60,246 bases of DNA, from positions 1-60,246 of the forward strand of contig JAHHHT010000043.1 in NCBI GenBank assembly GCA_019359235.1. Reading direction: 5' to 3'. Shown one piece after another: positions 42,554 through 51,992 of the stretch. The notes beneath the pieces are model-generated. The model saw nothing but the letters and a program-made list of their open reading frames with translations, searched no databases and was not told where the DNA came from. The position numbers and the translations under genes were made by a program. Source of the DNA: Oscillatoria princeps RMCB-10 (GTDB taxonomy: Bacteria; Cyanobacteriota; Cyanobacteriia; Cyanobacteriales; Oscillatoriaceae). Numbering within the stretch: position 1 is the first letter of the stretch; every line of letters starts with the position of its first letter.

Positions 42554-42892
42554 TCAGGCGATTTTAAACGCTTTTAATCCTGACTCCTGCGTGTCGCAAG
42601 TTGTAAAGAACTCCAGAAATCCGGTAACGGACATGGTGTCTTCAATCTCTTCGGAAAGCCCCACCAGTACCAGTTGCGCGTCCTTACTAGACGCCTGCCG
42701 GTGCACCGACAGCAGCACCCGCAACCCAGCACTAGACATGAAGGGCACCTTGGTCATATCGATCAGAATCTTGGCCCCTGGGACGGCCAGCGGCAAAACC
42801 TTCTCTTGCACCGGCGGTGCCGTACTTGCGTCTATATCACCGGCTAACTCGACCACGTTTATTTCTTCGACCTTTTTGATATTAATGTCCAT
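42554..42892 (-). CDS. STAS-domain anti-sigma factor antagonist, copy 2
   Basis: 112 residues: MDINIKKVEEINVVELAGDI then DASTAPPVQEKVLPL, KILIDMTKVPFMSSAGLRVLL with the acceptor Ser, and ending TQESGLKAFKIA. Corresponds to Slr1856-type proteins. I start at the ATG at 42892, preceded by GAGAATAAAG; the longer in-frame extension to 43099 has no STAS homology and is repeat-like. Confidence 0.9.
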   Translation of the reverse strand: MDINIKKVEEINVVELAGDIDASTAPPVQEKVLPLAVPGAKILIDMTKVPFMSSAGLRVLLSVHRQASSKDAQLVLVGLSEEIEDTMSVTGFLEFFTTCDTQESGLKAFKIA

Positions 42893-43165
42893 CTTTATTC
42901 TCGATAGATTGGCGAACCATATATATAAAAGTGGAAGAGTGCGGCATGACCCAACAGTTTGATTTCCAGCTTCTCTATTTAGAGGAATTTCTCCGAAGCT
43001 GGAGCAGCCCCAGGGCTTCTGCCGAGTCTTCCACTCCGGGTCAGGATTCCCGAATTCTTTTCCGACGATTGGCCCTTTTGTTGTTTGTGAAGCCAGCACC
43101 GGCGAAGAGTGCAGCGAGGGGCGCAGTGGTGAAGGGTGCGCGGGAACGCACCCTGCGCCTGCTTG

Positions 43166-44989
43166 CTATTGCGGGACAATAGTGACTTTGACTTTCACGC
43201 GCTCTTTCGTGTCTGGGAGCTTGACCGTCAGGGCGTCGGCGTCGTAGTCGGTATAGGGTTGCCCGTCGATTTCACAAGCCCCAATCTTGATGCTTCCCGG
43301 AGGCAGGATATCTGGCGACACCCGCAGGATGCTGTCCTTAAATCCGCCCGGCACCGGCTTGAAGTAGAAGTCCATCGGCTGCTTGGTAATCAGCAGGTTG
43401 ATGTAAACCGCAGACAGGTAGCACAGCTCCATTGAGTGATAGCCGCTCATCGAGTGGCTGCCTTTGAAGCGTTCGGTTCCCATCAAGAAAGGCAGCCCGT
43501 TTGCCAGCACGTTGAAGTAAACCCCACCGTCGTCATGGTCGAGGAAGTGCGCGTTGTAGAAGGCTGCAGCTTCGCGGGCGTGCTTCAGGTATTCTTCTTT
43601 CTTGAACAAGCCGTGCAGGATCAGGTAGGCTAAAATCGCTTGCTCTTGCTGCCACCAAGCTTTGCGGTCGTGCCAGACAAAGCTGTGGAAATCTTCTCCT
43701 TCGTGCTTGACGCGCTCTACCACATCGTACCAGCCGCCGCGCTGCCGGTCGCTGCCGGCATCCGGCATCAGTTCGGCAATTTTTTCAGCCAAAGCCACAT
43801 ACTTGTCTTTGGGTGTGAGGCTTTGCATCCGCATCAAGTTCCAGGCAATTTTCAGGTTGTGCCCGACTACGGCGCGGTTTTGCTGCCAGCCCCAGGTTTG
43901 GTCGGCGCTCCAGTCTTCCATGAATTTTTCCTGGACAAACGGGCTGTTTTCGTAGTCCGGGAAATGCGCTTCAATGGTGTCGAAGGTGTACTCCAGCATG
44001 TCGGCGTATGCCTTTTCGCCGGTTGCCAGATACAAGTTAATCAGGTAGGCCGGTGCGTGATCGCCGACAGAGTTCCAGTTCTTGCGGGCGCGGTTGCGAC
44101 CGAGGGATTCCGCGCGGGCGTCTAGGGTGATGGGGTCGATGTGGGAGAAATACCCGCCGAGTTCTTTATCTAAATAGAATTTGTTAAACAAATCGATGGT
44201 CATCTCGGCATCTTTGAGGATGCGGGGATCGCCGCTCGCCCTATAGGTTTGAATCGGGCCGGCCAGGGCGTAGATTTGTTCGTAGGCGGGGATGCAGTCG
44301 AAGTCGTCCCCAAACTCGGAAACCAGCAGTTTTTGCTCCCGGTTGCCCGTTACCTTGATGCCGTGATACCAGTAAATCAGGTCTTCATCGGGGTCGTAAA
44401 ACCTCATGCGGTCGCGCAGGTATTCGGTGCCTTTTTCTGCGCCTTCCAGGAAGCGGTCTTCGCCGGTGATCAGGAAGGCTGAGGCAAACCCGTACACCAA
44501 GCGGGAAATGGTGTCGGTTTCTTGCAGGAAGTCGTCCTGCTTTTTGCTGCCGGCCAGGTTCAGGAAAGTGCGGTATTCCCGATAGTCAATCGCCTCTTTT
44601 GGGTAGTTAAACTGCCATTTCAGGTACGAGTCCGCCAGTGAGCGCACTTGCTTGACCCACCAATCCTGTTCTTCGTGCCGGTATTTGTCGGGGGCGTCAC
44701 CCGGAAATACCATCGATTTGACTTCAAACTTGTGCCCGTCTCCTTTTGGGTAGAAGACTCCGTAGGCAAAGACGTGCTGGCCCGGGGTTAGCAATTCGTT
44801 AAACCGCGGCGTAGCGTCAATATACCCCTCTTCCAAATTTTGGGAGATTCGCCCCCACGTTGTCGGAGACAAGTAAGCCTTATATTCCCGCCCATCTGAG
44901 GTCTTGATTCCAAAGGCTTTCTCAGATCTGTTAAAGTAGGTGACGTACCCACCTATCGTGTCTGAGAAGGAAAAATTCATCTGCTCCAC
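43166..44989 (-). CDS. AGE-family (N-acylglucosamine 2-epimerase type) sugar isomerase/epimerase
   Basis: 607 residues, longer than the ~400-residue core because of an N-terminal ~95-residue beta-rich extension (IGGYVTYFNRSEKAFGIKTS...). The (alpha/alpha)6-barrel core shows EDRFLEGAEKGTEYLRDRM, DPDEDLIYWYHGIK, KELGGYFSHIDP, RKNWNSVGDHAPAYLINLYL, QNRAVVGHNLKIAWNLMRM, GGWYDVVE and KAWWQQEQAILAYLILHG, with the His residues used in this family. Real substrate is uncertain (mannose, N-acylglucosamine or disaccharides). Matches slr1855 of the Synechocystis icfG cluster in type and place. Confidence 0.9.
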   Translation of the reverse strand: MEQMNFSFSDTIGGYVTYFNRSEKAFGIKTSDGREYKAYLSPTTWGRISQNLEEGYIDATPRFNELLTPGQHVFAYGVFYPKGDGHKFEVKSMVFPGDAPDKYRHEEQDWWVKQVRSLADSYLKWQFNYPKEAIDYREYRTFLNLAGSKKQDDFLQETDTISRLVYGFASAFLITGEDRFLEGAEKGTEYLRDRMRFYDPDEDLIYWYHGIKVTGNREQKLLVSEFGDDFDCIPAYEQIYALAGPIQTYRASGDPRILKDAEMTIDLFNKFYLDKELGGYFSHIDPITLDARAESLGRNRARKNWNSVGDHAPAYLINLYLATGEKAYADMLEYTFDTIEAHFPDYENSPFVQEKFMEDWSADQTWGWQQNRAVVGHNLKIAWNLMRMQSLTPKDKYVALAEKIAELMPDAGSDRQRGGWYDVVERVKHEGEDFHSFVWHDRKAWWQQEQAILAYLILHGLFKKEEYLKHAREAAAFYNAHFLDHDDGGVYFNVLANGLPFLMGTERFKGSHSMSGYHSMELCYLSAVYINLLITKQPMDFYFKPVPGGFKDSILRVSPDILPPGSIKIGACEIDGQPYTDYDADALTVKLPDTKERVKVKVTIVPQ

Positions 44990-45065
44990 TGGAGGGCCTC
45001 CAAAACTACAGTAAGTTTATCACATTTCCCAACTTTTTTTATGGGCTGCAATCCCTTTGGGATGT

Positions 45066-45752
45066 TTATTCATTTAAACGTCTCGACATCTTTTTGTAGT
45101 GCCGCAGGTATAGAGGGTTGGGCAGAATGTAGAAAGCGGCTACGGCAAAGAAGACTAATTTAGCCAGATTCAGGTTCAAGAAAGAAACAGCCATCGCCGC
45201 TAGATAGCAGGCGGGCGCTATCCTGTTGAAGGTGTGTACGAAAGCAATGAACTCTTTATCTGTCCCCTCATTGACCAGACTGTGAGTTGTCGCGTACCAC
45301 CAAATCAAGTCCAAGACTGTGCCGGTTAGAATCAGCACGCCGGCATAAGCCAGCACCGAGATTTGCTGGTCGGGGTACTCGCCCAGCAGTGCTGTGGGAA
45401 AGGGGATGGATGCCACGCACATCAGAAACAGGGTATTCAGCCAGAGCAGTGCGTGGTTGTGGCGGGTGATGTACATGTATATGTTGTGATGAGCCACCCA
45501 GTAAATGCCCAGCACGAAAAAGCTCATGATATGGCTGATGAATTTCGGCACTAAATCCGCCAGCTCATGGGCCAGTTCCGCTCCAACATCCGGCCCCCCT
45601 GCAATGTGGGGCACCTTCAGTTCCAGGACTAGCAGAGTGATGGTGATCGCAAAAACACCGTCACTAAACAAAGCCAGCCTCTCATTGCCGTGGGCCGCCA
45701 CGACCGGCTTTTCGGTTGCAGGAGAAGTTTCTCCTCCCCTGTTCTCGGACAT
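45066..45752 (-). CDS. TMEM175-like (DUF1211) potassium channel protein
   Basis: 228 residues, integral membrane. The family signature FSDGVFAITITLLVLELKVP stands at residues ~30-50 in the first helix; FSDG forms the helix-breaking core. Further helices follow at about 75-100, 115-135, 140-165, 180-200 and 200-218. Bacterial TMEM175 proteins are tetrameric potassium-permeable channels. ATG at 45752 has GGAGGGG about 10 bases upstream. Confidence 0.9.
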   Translation of the reverse strand: MSENRGGETSPATEKPVVAAHGNERLALFSDGVFAITITLLVLELKVPHIAGGPDVGAELAHELADLVPKFISHIMSFFVLGIYWVAHHNIYMYITRHNHALLWLNTLFLMCVASIPFPTALLGEYPDQQISVLAYAGVLILTGTVLDLIWWYATTHSLVNEGTDKEFIAFVHTFNRIAPACYLAAMAVSFLNLNLAKLVFFAVAAFYILPNPLYLRHYKKMSRRLNE

Positions 45753-45860
45753 CACTTCAGCCCCTCCTGTACAAAGTCGCCTGACGGTAAATCGATCCTT
45801 CTCCCAGCATACTCTGGTGGCACCCTTATTTGCCCGCCGAGCTACAATTCTTTACAAACT

Positions 45861-46301
45861 CTATTCTCCCACAGGCGGTGGGTTATCTTCATCCGCGAAT
45901 CCCTGGCTGATTTCCACAATATTGCCGTCCGGATCGGCAAGCCAGACTGTGCGCCACCCCGGAATGTAATCGTCAAAATTAAAAGGGCCCAGCGTGATTT
46001 TGGCGTCCTCGCCCATCTCCGCCAGCTTGGCATCTACGCTGTCAACTTTAAAGCCTATTTGACGGACTGATGGAAAATTGTAGCCATCGTTGGTGGCGGG
46101 CGGTATGGGAGATTCCTCTTTGGCCTTAAACAGTTCCAGGTAGAAGGCGCAGTCCATCATCTTGAGAAAGACAATCTGCTCGCCGTCTGGAAGTTTCGCC
46201 ACTCGGGCCCTCTTGAACCCGAAATACTTGCTGTAGAACTTTTCCGTAGCAATCGGATCTTTACAAGTCAAGGCCAATTGAGAAAATATTTGCAAACCCA
46301 T
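45861..46301 (-). CDS. VOC (glyoxalase/bleomycin resistance fold) protein
   Basis: 146 residues with two betaalphabetabetabeta units: LALTCKDPIATEKFYSKYFGF in the first and VDSVDAKLAEMGEDAKITLG then VWLADPDGNIVEIS in the second, the latter with a metal-ligand-like Glu. The family covers glyoxalases, dioxygenases and binding proteins, and substrate is not evident. It follows the DJ-1-like gene by 32 bases, a common pairing in aldehyde/glyoxal handling, so a detoxification role is an inference. Confidence 0.88.
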   Translation of the reverse strand: MGLQIFSQLALTCKDPIATEKFYSKYFGFKRARVAKLPDGEQIVFLKMMDCAFYLELFKAKEESPIPPATNDGYNFPSVRQIGFKVDSVDAKLAEMGEDAKITLGPFNFDDYIPGWRTVWLADPDGNIVEISQGFADEDNPPPVGE

Positions 46302-46333
46302 TGTCGCTCTCTCCTTATTATTTTTATTTTTGA

Positions 46334-46903
46334 CTATCTCTCTGCCAGCATTTCCACAATCTTGCGGGCAAACAGGTGGCAGTGGCCGCCTGAACGCCCT
46401 GTCACTAAATCGTCATCCACCACCACGTCTTCGTTGGTATAGATGGCCCCCATGTTCTTGACATCGCCCAGCAAGTTGTTGTGGGCGACAACCGGCCTCC
46501 CTCTCACCAGTTCCGGTGCCGGCGCGACCAGCCACATGCCGTGGCAGATAATCCCCTTGAGGATGCTTTTTTCCGCAAAAGCTCGCTTGAGAAACTCGGT
46601 AGCCGGTGGGAGTTTTTCGATATCTTCAGTGTAGCGCAGCCGGTCTGACACCATGCCCGACGGCACGATAACAGCGGCAAAAGTCTTGAGGGTTTCGTCG
46701 TCTATATCCTCGAAGCTTTCGCTACACTCAAAGTTGGCCCGATATTCGTGCCCTTGGAATGTTAGGGACTTCTGCCCCCACAAGCGGGTTATGAAATGGA
46801 CTTCCGCACCTTCCTCCTTAAAGCGACGCTCGTAGTAAAATATCTCTGGCTCGTAAAAGTCGCTTTCTATGAAAATAGCAATTTTTTTCCCTTGCAGTTT
46901 CAT
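46334..46903 (-). CDS. DJ-1/PfpI family protein
   Basis: 189 residues. Shows KIAIFIESDFYEPEIFYYER with the conserved Glu, VIVPSGM at the oxyanion region, and the nucleophile elbow GIICHGMWLVAPAPEL with catalytic Cys followed by His. Ends with VVVDDDLVTGRSGGHCHLFARKIVEML, typical of the C-terminal half. Members act as glyoxalase III/deglycase-type enzymes or proteases. Corresponds to slr1854-type gene in the icfG neighbourhood of Synechocystis. Confidence 0.9.
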   Translation of the reverse strand: MKLQGKKIAIFIESDFYEPEIFYYERRFKEEGAEVHFITRLWGQKSLTFQGHEYRANFECSESFEDIDDETLKTFAAVIVPSGMVSDRLRYTEDIEKLPPATEFLKRAFAEKSILKGIICHGMWLVAPAPELVRGRPVVAHNNLLGDVKNMGAIYTNEDVVVDDDLVTGRSGGHCHLFARKIVEMLAER

Positions 46904-46966
46904 GCTTGTCTCTCAACTTGACTCGAAACTCTTATCTGCTGCCGGCTCGCTTCGGCGTTGCTCCAC

Positions 46967-47950
46967 CTAAGGCTGTATTTTAGCGACAATCTTTCCCCGC
47001 ACATGGCGCTGGGAAAGCCGCACCAGCGCCTCGGGAATTTGTTCTAAACTGATGACCTCGGTTAGCAGGGTGTTAATCTTCTTTTCGCTGACAAGCGCTC
47101 CAAATTCCCTGCCAATGCGAGCCAAATCCTCCCGGGCTTTTTCATCTCCCAAAACATAGGCACCTCCCAGAGCCACATCATGCACAGAAAGCCCTTTGCT
47201 GAAGGATTGCAGCCGGCTGAAATCCGGCAATCCCACAACACAGGCAATTCCACCTCCAAATGCTAGCATGTCTAAACCGGCAGTGGCGCTCTCGGAACTG
47301 ACATTATCTACAATAGCATCAACTCCTCGCCCGTTTGTGATTTCCATCACTCTGGCAGCGACATCTTCTGTATTGTAGTCTATTACTTCTGCAGCGCCCA
47401 GCTGGCGAACAAATTCAAAGTTTTGCTTGGAACAGGTAGAAATCACTTTCAGTCCCTCCCGTGCTGCCAACTGCACTGCAAACCCTCCCACACCGCCGGC
47501 ACCCGCCTGGATCAGGATGGTTTGTTCGGGCTGGATGTGCAATTTGCGGTAGAGTGCCTGGTAGGCAGTAAAGCCGGCGCAAGGCAAGGCTGCAGCTTCC
47601 GCAAACGACAGATTTTTCGGCACCGGCGCGATAGTGCTGGCAGTTGTTACGTGCCACTCAGCAAATCCACCCGGCTTAGATAAATCAGCGTGATAATATA
47701 CCGCATCCCCGACGTTCCAGCCGGTGACATTTGGCCCAATAGCATCTATGGTTCCCGCCACATCCAGCCCGATAATACAAGGATACTTCCTGCCGGTAAA
47801 TCCCCACGCCGCAAATTTATAATCCGCCGGATTCAGTCCCGCTGCGTGCACTTTAACGCGCACTTCACCAGACCCCGGTTGCGGATCGGGCATCTCGGCA
47901 ACATAAAGGGTTTCAGGACTGCCAGGCCGGTCGAGTACGACTGCTTTCAT
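46967..47950 (-). CDS. Zinc-independent NADPH:quinone oxidoreductase-like MDR protein
   Basis: 327 residues of the medium-chain dehydrogenase/reductase family. N-terminal GroES-like domain (VRVKVHAAGLNPADYK, CIIGLDVAGTIDAIGP), Rossmann motif ILIQAGAGGVGGFAVQLA, and INTLLTEVISLEQIPEALV plus RHVRGKIVAKI at the end, as in quinone oxidoreductases. Catalytic-zinc ligands of alcohol dehydrogenases are missing. First of a run of oxidoreductase-type genes on this strand. Confidence 0.93.
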   Translation of the reverse strand: MKAVVLDRPGSPETLYVAEMPDPQPGSGEVRVKVHAAGLNPADYKFAAWGFTGRKYPCIIGLDVAGTIDAIGPNVTGWNVGDAVYYHADLSKPGGFAEWHVTTASTIAPVPKNLSFAEAAALPCAGFTAYQALYRKLHIQPEQTILIQAGAGGVGGFAVQLAAREGLKVISTCSKQNFEFVRQLGAAEVIDYNTEDVAARVMEITNGRGVDAIVDNVSSESATAGLDMLAFGGGIACVVGLPDFSRLQSFSKGLSVHDVALGGAYVLGDEKAREDLARIGREFGALVSEKKINTLLTEVISLEQIPEALVRLSQRHVRGKIVAKIQP

Positions 47951-48494
47951 TGTCTCAGTTTCAGGTATTTTTCCCTTAAAGTTTCAGGCAACAGTACCGG
48001 ACGGCACCGTGCCCCGTTATGGCAACACGCTTCCAGGGTTATTAAAGAATCAGGCAATCCCCATCACCCCGCTGCTTAACATCCCCTTCACCCTGCCCTC
48101 ATAATAATTCCCACACTGCCGGTGAGCCGTTCTAGCAGAAAACGACCAGACCGTCGAACTGCACTCATCCTGTAAATGTTAATCTCTTAAAACCATTCTT
48201 CATAATTCCTAGTTTGCGGAAGCTCTCAAAAGGCTTTTTTCTAAACTAGCAGTGTTTTTACCGACATCACCTAATGTTCCACTTTATTTAAGATTCTGCG
48301 GTTTTAAGTATCTTTACTCAGCCACCGCTGAGGCCGGCACACAAGTTGCGCCCGGGCCAGTAATTTCACTAACCGATCCCTGACCTGTCTGGGAAGTGAC
48401 TTTCGGTGGCCAAAGCCGTCGTGCAAACAGTATTTTAAGACCAGGTGCTAACTAAAGTTTTTTACAGAACTATATAGAAATTGATTGCTGCATC
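47951..48494. other. Intergenic region, nothing recognised
   Basis: 544 bases. A plus-strand frame at 47690-48079 enters it but overlaps the oxidoreductase gene and has no features. No clear repeat or RNA seen; the left end must hold the quinone-reductase promoter. Confidence 0.45.
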
Positions 48495-49061
48495 TTACCG
48501 GCTGGGGTACAGCCACTTGTAGAAAAGCCTGGTCATAAATGGCATGACGAAGTAAGTCATCAGCGAAACCATCAGCAGTGAAATAATGAGCGAGCTGAGC
48601 AGCGGTGGGAGAACTCTAACCACCGGCCCGAGGACAAAGGTGATAATATTGATCAGGACATAGATAGCCAGCCAAGTCACAAGTAACATTTTGTAACGGG
48701 GCGGTGGGCTGGGAACTGGCTTGTCGGGTAGCGTAAACCAGGCTTCCATCCCCGTAAGCATCTGAACATTAGCTTCCCCTTGGACAAGCTGAGTTGTTTT
48801 ATCCAGCCATTCTTGGCGAACGTCTGACTCAACCCACTTTTTCAAATTAGAATAGCGGTCAAACTTGAAAATCATAACGTATTCCGGCTGGACATTTTTT
48901 TGCGGTCGGATTACGCTGACGCCAAGATGCCCCTCGAATTGCATCGCCTCCCTAGAAATTCCTCTAATCCACTGTTCGTAGGCTTGCTCACATCCCGGCT
49001 TCACAAGCCGGGACACAATCACAGTCACCGGCAGATTTTCCTCATCCACATACGAGTTCAT
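48495..49061 (-). CDS. Membrane-anchored antibiotic-biosynthesis-monooxygenase (ABM) domain protein
   Basis: 188 residues. N-terminal ABM ferredoxin-like domain (VTVIVSRLVKPGCEQAYEQW, FEGHLGVSVIRPQ, YVMIFKFDRYSNLKKWVESD) followed by two or three membrane helices (LVTWLAIYVLINIITFVLG, LLSSLIISLLMVSLMTYFVM). This ABM-plus-membrane arrangement is a known family; the reaction is unknown. Start at MNSYVDE (49061) with AGGG upstream; the longer frame to 49193 runs through AAACCCGGTTTC repeats. Confidence 0.88.
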   Translation of the reverse strand: MNSYVDEENLPVTVIVSRLVKPGCEQAYEQWIRGISREAMQFEGHLGVSVIRPQKNVQPEYVMIFKFDRYSNLKKWVESDVRQEWLDKTTQLVQGEANVQMLTGMEAWFTLPDKPVPSPPPRYKMLLVTWLAIYVLINIITFVLGPVVRVLPPLLSSLIISLLMVSLMTYFVMPFMTRLFYKWLYPSR

Positions 49062-49136
49062 GTGATTTTTTTCCCTAACCAGTTTGAACCGGCACAATCG
49101 CAGCACAGGCGTCTCGCCTGTGCCAGACCGAGTGGG

Positions 49137-49207
49137 GTCAGAAACCGGGTTTCTTCTCTGGGAAAGCTGAGTTTTCCGGCTGACCCACCACAAGAAACCC
49201 GGTTTCT
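49137..49207. repeat. AAACCGGGTTTC palindrome pair between ABM genes
   Basis: GAAACCGGGTTTCTTC and its inverse AAGAAACCCGGTTTCTTG are 45 bases apart with a GTTTTCC-containing spacer, next to a CAGGCGTCTCGCCTG palindrome (about 49105). Confidence 0.65.
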
Positions 49208-49253
49208 TGTCGGCGTCTGTGCCACCGCCACTGCGCGGGCCCGCAACTGTTAC

Positions 49254-49553
49254 CTAAGCTATCAGCGTATAGAAGCGAATATCAGGCGCAACGGCTACTA
49301 TGCCATTAAGTTTAGCGCCCGCCTCCGTGAGATGGGGCGAATTCAAATGGGCGTCCAGCAACTCCCGGCTCTCCCACTCCTCCACCACCGTAAAATCCGT
49401 TGGGTCATCCTGATTCTGCAAGACTTCGTAACGGATGCAGCCGGCCTCTTTGCGCGTTGGCTCAACCACTCCAGTGACAATCGCTTTCACTTCTTCCAGT
49501 TTGTCTGGAAGCGCCACAACACGAGCCACCACCCGAACCCCTGTGTCAGACAT
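49254..49553 (-). CDS. ABM-domain monooxygenase-like protein (YgiN type)
   Basis: 99 residues: VRVVARVVALPDKLEEVKAI, EPTRKEAGCIRYEVLQNQDD, FTVVEEWESRELLDAHLNSP, HLTEAGAKLNGI. This is the small dimeric ABM fold seen in quinol and heme monooxygenases. The ATG at 49553 has GGAGGAAATTACC in front and is preferred to the in-frame start at 49577. With a membrane-type ABM protein downstream and an NTF2-like gene upstream it fits a small oxidative pathway. Confidence 0.9.
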   Translation of the reverse strand: MSDTGVRVVARVVALPDKLEEVKAIVTGVVEPTRKEAGCIRYEVLQNQDDPTDFTVVEEWESRELLDAHLNSPHLTEAGAKLNGIVAVAPDIRFYTLIA

Positions 49554-49691
49554 GGTAATTTCCTCCCTCACATTCACCCTTATAGTAATAGAGAGAATTG
49601 GAAATTGGCGAGCGCCAAATTCCCAATTTCTCGCTTAAGAAACCGGGTAGGACTAAAGAAACCCGGTTTCTGAGATTTCAATACCGGCGCT

Positions 49692-50084
49692 CTAAGCTAC
49701 TGTTCCATCCGGATACTGAGTCATGCCGGCAAAGTGAATCGCAATCTTGCCATCTCGCAAAACCCAGCTATCTGCAAACCGCATAGAAGCTTCCCCATCT
49801 GCAGTTTGCAATTTGATAGCTTCCACAATCATCAGCGTAGTGGGGTTTTCCGTTTCCGCCCAGAAAGCAATATCAACCTCTAGCCCGTCAATCCCCAAAA
49901 TCCCTTGAAAGTGTTCTTTTAGCTCTTCCTGACCCCGAAAATATTTGGGCGTTTTTTCAAAACTGCTGATCAAAACAGCGTCATCCGTATATTGAGCCAA
50001 GAGCGCATCAATATCCTTTTTGAGGATTAATTCGATATGCTCTTTGTACATTCTTCCCAGGGCAGTATCAGGTGCGTGTCCCAT
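49692..50084 (-). CDS. NTF2/SnoaL-like protein
   Basis: 130 residues: TALGRMYKEHIELILKKDID, LLAQYTDDAVLISSF, YFRGQEELKEHFQGIL, and WVLRDGKIAIHFAGMTQYPD. The cone-shaped NTF2 fold binds small hydrophobic ligands and serves as isomerase, cyclase or hydrolase; the reaction cannot be read here. One of three such genes in the cluster. Confidence 0.88.
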   Translation of the reverse strand: MGHAPDTALGRMYKEHIELILKKDIDALLAQYTDDAVLISSFEKTPKYFRGQEELKEHFQGILGIDGLEVDIAFWAETENPTTLMIVEAIKLQTADGEASMRFADSWVLRDGKIAIHFAGMTQYPDGTVA

Positions 50085-50300
50085 TTTAAAATCCTTTCGC
50101 GATGATTAAATTATATAACGGCAGTCGAGCAAGCGAAATGAACCGCAGAGCTTTTCCCCCTCACCAAACCCCTCCCCGCCTCCTGTAAAACGCCGAATCG
50201 CGTTCCTCTTGTTGCAGAGGCGCGATTTATCGCGTCTCAGACTCTTTTGCCCATAAATCGCGTCTCACCGAGGCAAGGTTGAGAGAAGCGCTCAGCATCC
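50085..50300. other. Gap with short repeats
   Basis: 216 bases without a gene; contains TCGCGTCTC/GAGACGCGA-like short palindromes near 50215-50270, possible terminator of the GMC oxidoreductase gene. Confidence 0.4.
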
Positions 50301-51845
50301 TTAGCCCTTAGCGGATAAAATCATATCCGCCGCCTTTTCGCCAATCATAACGCAGGGGGCGTTAGTGTTGCCGCTGGAAACCGTAGGCATAACCGAAGCG
50401 TCAGCAACTCGCAACCCTTCAACCCCATACACTCGCAGCTGCGGGTCCACCACCGCCATCGCATCGCGCCCCATCTTGCAGCTACCGGCGGGGTGCCAAA
50501 TGGTCGTAGCGTGACTGCGGATGTACTCTTCCACATTCCCACCAACTCCCGGACAAATTTCCCCATCATTGAAATCCGCGAAAGCCTGAGTGTTCGCCAT
50601 TTCGCGGCAGATTTCCACCCCCCGGATGTAAGCTCTCACATCAGTTTCGGAGCCCAAATAATTTGGGTTGACAACCGGCTTGTCTTGTGGGTTAGACGAG
50701 CGCAGCTTCACGTTACCCCGGCTCTGGGGCTGCACCAATATGGGCACAAAAATCGAGTGAGGGCCTTCAAAAGGAAATTCGGCAACGTCCACGAAACCAG
50801 GAATGCCGGCACTGAAGTTAATTTGCAAATCGGGAGAAGCCGCTTGCATCCCACTGCGAGAGCGTGCGAACAGCCCGACTTCAGCAACTGTGGTGGGAAG
50901 GGGCAATTCTGTCTTAGATTTGTAAGCCACCATCAGGCGCATGTGGTCTTGCAAGTTTTGCCCCACCCCAGGCAAATCCACAACCACAGAAATCCCGTGC
51001 GATTGCAAGTGTTCCGCCGGTCCAATGCCCGACAGCATCAGGATTTTCGGCGAAAGAAAAGCGCCGGCACTCACAATCACTTCCCGCTCAGCCTTCACCT
51101 GATGGGTTGCGCCGTCCTGAATGTACTCAACGCCAACTGCGCGAGTTCCTTCAAACAGCACGCGGGTGACTTCCGCCTTAGTTTTAACCGTCAAATTCCG
51201 ACGGTCCAGGATTGGGGTCAGAAACCCGTCAGCGGCGCTGCAGCGCTTGCCATCCTGCGTGAAATTATACTGCATAATTCCCGCTGCGGAGTGGTCGGCA
51301 GCGTTCAAATCCACATCCGGACCGCTCTTGTATCCCAGTTCGGCAGCAGCGTTCAAAAATCCATAGGCTGCAGGGGTGAGGTCGGGGCATTTCATCCCCT
51401 TCATCCCACCGCCGGCACCGTGATATTCATCCGCGCCGCCTTCATAATCTTCGGACTTCTTGAAATAGGGCAGCACGTCCTCATAACTCCACCCTTCGTT
51501 GCCGAGGAAGTTCCAGTGATCGTAGTCGAGACGGTCGCCCCGCACGTACATCATCGCGTGGACGGAACTGCCGCCACCGACAACTTTGCCCTGGATAATG
51601 CCAATTTTGCGACCCTTCAGACCGGGCTGTTCTTCGGTTTCCAGCTGCCAGTCCAAATCGGTTCCCCAGGTGTTTATGAAGCCATTAAAATAGTTGCGGG
51701 TGTGGATGAGGGGACTGTCATCCGAGGGGCCGGCTTCCAGCACCAGCACGCTGGTGTCGGCGCTGGCGCTCAAGCGATTGGTCACCACGCATCCTGTCGC
51801 ACCGGCACCTATTACAATGTAATCAAACGTTTGCTCAAAGTTCAT
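50301..51845 (-). CDS. GMC-family FAD-dependent oxidoreductase (choline dehydrogenase-like)
   Basis: 514 residues. FAD-binding DYIVIGAGATGCVVTNRLS then VLVLEAGP at the N-terminus; GMC signature region GGGSSVHAMMYVRGDRLDYD; second signature VSAGAFLSPKILMLSGIGP; C-terminal HPAGSCKMG with the active-site His and NTNAPCVMIGEKAADMI. The family oxidises alcohol groups (choline, glucose, aromatic and aliphatic alcohols); substrate unknown. The neighbours (aldo/keto reductase, NTF2-like, ABM) suggest alcohol/ketone interconversion in a small-molecule pathway. Confidence 0.94.
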   Translation of the reverse strand: MNFEQTFDYIVIGAGATGCVVTNRLSASADTSVLVLEAGPSDDSPLIHTRNYFNGFINTWGTDLDWQLETEEQPGLKGRKIGIIQGKVVGGGSSVHAMMYVRGDRLDYDHWNFLGNEGWSYEDVLPYFKKSEDYEGGADEYHGAGGGMKGMKCPDLTPAAYGFLNAAAELGYKSGPDVDLNAADHSAAGIMQYNFTQDGKRCSAADGFLTPILDRRNLTVKTKAEVTRVLFEGTRAVGVEYIQDGATHQVKAEREVIVSAGAFLSPKILMLSGIGPAEHLQSHGISVVVDLPGVGQNLQDHMRLMVAYKSKTELPLPTTVAEVGLFARSRSGMQAASPDLQINFSAGIPGFVDVAEFPFEGPHSIFVPILVQPQSRGNVKLRSSNPQDKPVVNPNYLGSETDVRAYIRGVEICREMANTQAFADFNDGEICPGVGGNVEEYIRSHATTIWHPAGSCKMGRDAMAVVDPQLRVYGVEGLRVADASVMPTVSSGNTNAPCVMIGEKAADMILSAKG

Positions 51846-51992
51846 AAGACCATCCTTAAATTATGATTTCCAAACATCTGCCTAATCTCGAAGCCATCAA
51901 AATCCGCGCTTCGGCTATCCCACCGGTCGGGTGCGTTCCCCCTTGAGAGGACTCTGTGCGGTGAAATGCCCGACGAGAACGCACCTTAATCT

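Noticed and set aside
42893-43099. N-terminal extension of STAS protein copy 2
   Set aside because: The extra 69 codons have no STAS homology; the ATG at 42892 gives a full domain and has a purine-rich site before it.
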